Part shown: piece after piece, positions 62,214 through 64,000 of the stretch
Position numbering within the stretch: the first letter of the stretch is position 1
How the letters are laid out: every line of letters begins with the position of its first letter
Assembly: GCA_017634595.1 (NCBI GenBank)
Contig: JAGBNC010000018.1
Location: forward strand, 24,569-88,568
Direction of reading: 5' to 3'
Length of the DNA: 64,000 bases
Origin: Bacteroidales bacterium
Lineage (GTDB): Bacteria > Bacteroidota > Bacteroidia > Bacteroidales > UBA932
The notes under the pieces: generated by a model
The model's database searches: none
Told to the model about the DNA's origin: nothing
What the model saw: only the letters and a program-made list of their open reading frames with translations
Translations under genes and position numbers: made by a program

Positions 62214-63614
62214 TTACTCTTCCTCCGGCTTTACCTCTGCCTCAGCCTTGCTCTCGCCCTTCAGATAATTGGGAAGCTCCATACCGGCCATCTTAAACAA
62301 GTCCTGCAGAGGGGGAACTGACTGCATAAGACCAGACACGAAGTTAGCAGTAGCGGTCTTACCGTTCTCGCCCTTGCCTCCGTCCCATACGGTCACCTTA
62401 TCGATATTAATACCCTTAACGGCCTCAACCTGAGTCTTGACCAGCTCGGGCAACTTGTCGGCAATCATCATAAGCACAGCCTTCTGGGCATCGCCCTCAG
62501 CCGCACCAACCAACTGCTGGAAACCAGTAGCCTGCTTGGTAAGCACCTCCAGCATACCACGTGCCTGGGCATCCATCTTGGCATAGATAGCATCGGCCTC
62601 ACCCTTTGCCTTACGGCGGATCTGCTCGGCCTCAGCCTCAGCATCGATGATAGCTTTCTCCTTCTCAATCTGTGCAGGCACAACCACATTGGCCTTACGG
62701 GTAGCCTCTTCACGCTCGGCACGCGCAAGCTCAGCGTCACGCTCACTCTTGTACGCCTCTTCCAGAGCCTTTGCTGCCTGCACCTTCTCGGCGGCTACAG
62801 CCAGACGGGCGGCCTCCGCCTCCTTCTCGCGACGGGTTGCATCGGAATTGGCAATGGCAATCTTGGCGTTGTTCTCACCCTGGACAGCCAACGCATTGGC
62901 ATCGGCGGTCTTGATACGGGTATCCCTGGTGGTCTCGGCGATACGGATATCCTTGTCCCTGTCGGCCTCGGCCTTACCGATCTCACCATAACGGTTCTGC
63001 TCGGCCACGGACTTCTTGGCATCGTTGATAGCCTTGGCGGCGGCCTCCTTACCCAGAGCCTCGATGTAGCCCGACTCGTCACGTATATCGGTGACGTTCA
63101 CGTTGATAAGCTTGAGGCCAATCTTACGGAGCTCGGCCTCCACGTTGGTGGACACATTGGCCAGGAACTTGTCGCGGTCGGCATTGATCTCCTCAATATC
63201 CATGGTAGCGATGACAAGACGCAGCTGACCAAAGAGAATATCGGTCGCAATGTTGCGGATGTCCTCGGTAGAGAGGCCAAGCAGACGCTCGGCGGCGTTG
63301 GTCATGCTGTCGGGCTCGGTTGAAATACCAACGGTGAAGCGGCAGGGCACATCCACACGGATGTTCTGCTTGGACAGGGCGTTGGTAAGGTTACATTCGA
63401 TGGAGATAGGTGTAAGGTCCAGGAACGAATAGCTCTGGAACACAGGCCAGATGAAGGACGCGCCGCCATGGATACATTTGGCGGAAGCGTGACGTCCTGT
63501 CTTACCGTAAATAACCAAAATCTTGTCGGAGGGGCAGCGCTTGTAGCGTGCAAGGATGGCGGCGAAGGTCACAAACAGGACCACCACCAGAATAAGGATT
63601 AGATAAAGGGACAT
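62214..63614 (-). CDS. Flotillin/SPFH domain protein
   Basis: 466 residues: one N-terminal membrane helix (LYLILILVVVLFVTFAAIL), an SPFH domain (about 25-190) with IWPVFQSYSFLDLTP and RLVIATMDIEEINADRDKF, then a long Ala/Glu-rich coiled coil (about 190-370), and a C-terminal region VEAVKGINIDKVTVWDGG as in flotillins. It organises membrane microdomains. The NfeD-like gene lies 12 bp upstream, the usual partner. Confidence 0.92.
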   Translation of the reverse strand: MSLYLILILVVVLFVTFAAILARYKRCPSDKILVIYGKTGRHASAKCIHGGASFIWPVFQSYSFLDLTPISIECNLTNALSKQNIRVDVPCRFTVGISTEPDSMTNAAERLLGLSTEDIRNIATDILFGQLRLVIATMDIEEINADRDKFLANVSTNVEAELRKIGLKLINVNVTDIRDESGYIEALGKEAAAKAINDAKKSVAEQNRYGEIGKAEADRDKDIRIAETTRDTRIKTADANALAVQGENNAKIAIANSDATRREKEAEAARLAVAAEKVQAAKALEEAYKSERDAELARAEREEATRKANVVVPAQIEKEKAIIDAEAEAEQIRRKAKGEADAIYAKMDAQARGMLEVLTKQATGFQQLVGAAEGDAQKAVLMMIADKLPELVKTQVEAVKGINIDKVTVWDGGKGENGKTATANFVSGLMQSVPPLQDLFKMAGMELPNYLKGESKAEAEVKPEEE

Positions 63615-63626
63615 AATTTGTGTTAT

Positions 63627-64000
63627 TTATATGATTAAAGATTCGAGAGGTTCCACCAGAAGCGTGTCAGCACTGAGCACATCAACCACTTTGATGGATG
63701 CGCCTGTAGGGAGGGCGTCACCGTCGGTGAGGGCCTCATATTCGCGCACGGAATTGTTGATGGTAATCTGCACCTTGCCGGTGCCGCCGCGCTCCCCGGG
63801 GATGCGCAGGTACACCTTGCCCTCGCAGCCGGGAGCAGCTTTGAACACGTCAATATTGCCAGCCTGCTGCATGCCGCTGAGCCACTTGAAAAGCATCATC
63901 ACGGCAAATACCAGGGCCACGCCGATAAGTATCGACACGACCATCAGCAAAGGTGTGGAGGAGATGCTTTCGCGCAGAAGGATAGCGGACCAGCCGAAGC
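63627..64000 (-). CDS. NfeD/YuaF-like membrane protein, N-terminus cut by window edge
   Basis: The minus-strand frame stays open to the window edge (GWSAILLRESISSTPLLMVV...), so the gene extends outside. An annotated start near 63950 would use TTG; the continuing frame (FGWSAILL matches the GFGW segment of this family) argues that the start is further upstream. A membrane helix (LMVVSILIGVALVFAVMMLF) leads to an OB-fold C-terminus (GCEGKVYLRIPGERGGTGKV, ASIKVVDVLSADTLLVEPL). Such proteins partner flotillins. Confidence 0.8.
   Translation of the reverse strand, partial: FGWSAILLRESISSTPLLMVVSILIGVALVFAVMMLFKWLSGMQQAGNIDVFKAAPGCEGKVYLRIPGERGGTGKVQITINNSVREYEALTDGDALPTGASIKVVDVLSADTLLVEPLESLII

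Overview
The window looks like chromosomal DNA of a Bacteroidales bacterium with moderately high GC. Three things point there. Many genes are preceded by the Bacteroidota -7 box TAnnTTTG, sometimes with TTTG about 19 bp upstream. The gene families are typical of the phylum: DUF2723 membrane protein, OstA-like protein, phosphate-selective porin O/P, fibrobacter-paralogous (FISUMP) surface lipoproteins, DUF5053, and the neighbourhood sigma-54 activator/lptE/TPR/secG. Lipoproteins and outer-membrane proteins are abundant. I cannot name the genus from sequence alone.

Layout. 1-4.3 kb: 3' part cut off a porin, an N-domain-less clpB, and a REP-associated tyrosine transposase (RAYT) bracketed by REP-like palindromes. 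4.2-6.9 kb (minus): sigma-54 activator, lptE, TPR protein, secG. 6.9-12.2 kb: TPR/OmpA-like lipoprotein, then rpsL-rpsG-fusA-rpsJ, closed by a CAT-anticodon tRNA and a terminator rather than by rplC. 12.2-22.6 kb: Ntn-hydrolase, rhaD, a 1269-residue Ig/FISUMP lipoprotein, flavodiiron protein, TM2 protein, LolA-like protein and two related TPR/membrane proteins. 22.6-36.2 kb: tightly packed, often overlapping genes: nth, a short miaA-like gene, FAD oxidoreductase, GT-like membrane protein, galE, SurA-like PPIase, OstA-like protein, OPT transporter, pepT, trmB. 36.2-47.1 kb: nitroreductase, a broken hydrolase, EamA transporter, EEP phosphatase, FISUMP lipoprotein, first copy of an 84%-identical unknown pair, and a divergent AraC / TolC-HlyD-ABC2-ABC2 efflux locus. 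47.2-53.3 kb: an accessory stretch of gene remnants, palindromes, truncated genes meeting head-to-head near 50,850, and the second copy of the unknown pair. 53.5-64 kb: tRNA-Leu, queH, hemerythrin-LuxR regulator, DUF2723 protein, GH106-type rhamnosidase, a 28-bp perfect palindrome, and an XRE/flotillin/NfeD-like cluster running off the right end.

Themes. Much of the window serves the cell envelope: LPS transport (lptE, OstA-like), secretion (secG), outer-membrane protein folding (SurA-like), surface lipoproteins, efflux and membrane microdomains. Translation is the second theme (str operon, two tRNAs, trmB, miaA-like, queH). I found no CRISPR array, prophage or complete defence system. The most unusual observations are the RAYT with its REPs, several distinct perfect palindromes (two of them inside or at the end of genes), apparent leaderless promoters, domain-shortened ClpB and MiaA, and the rearrangement junction near 50,850.
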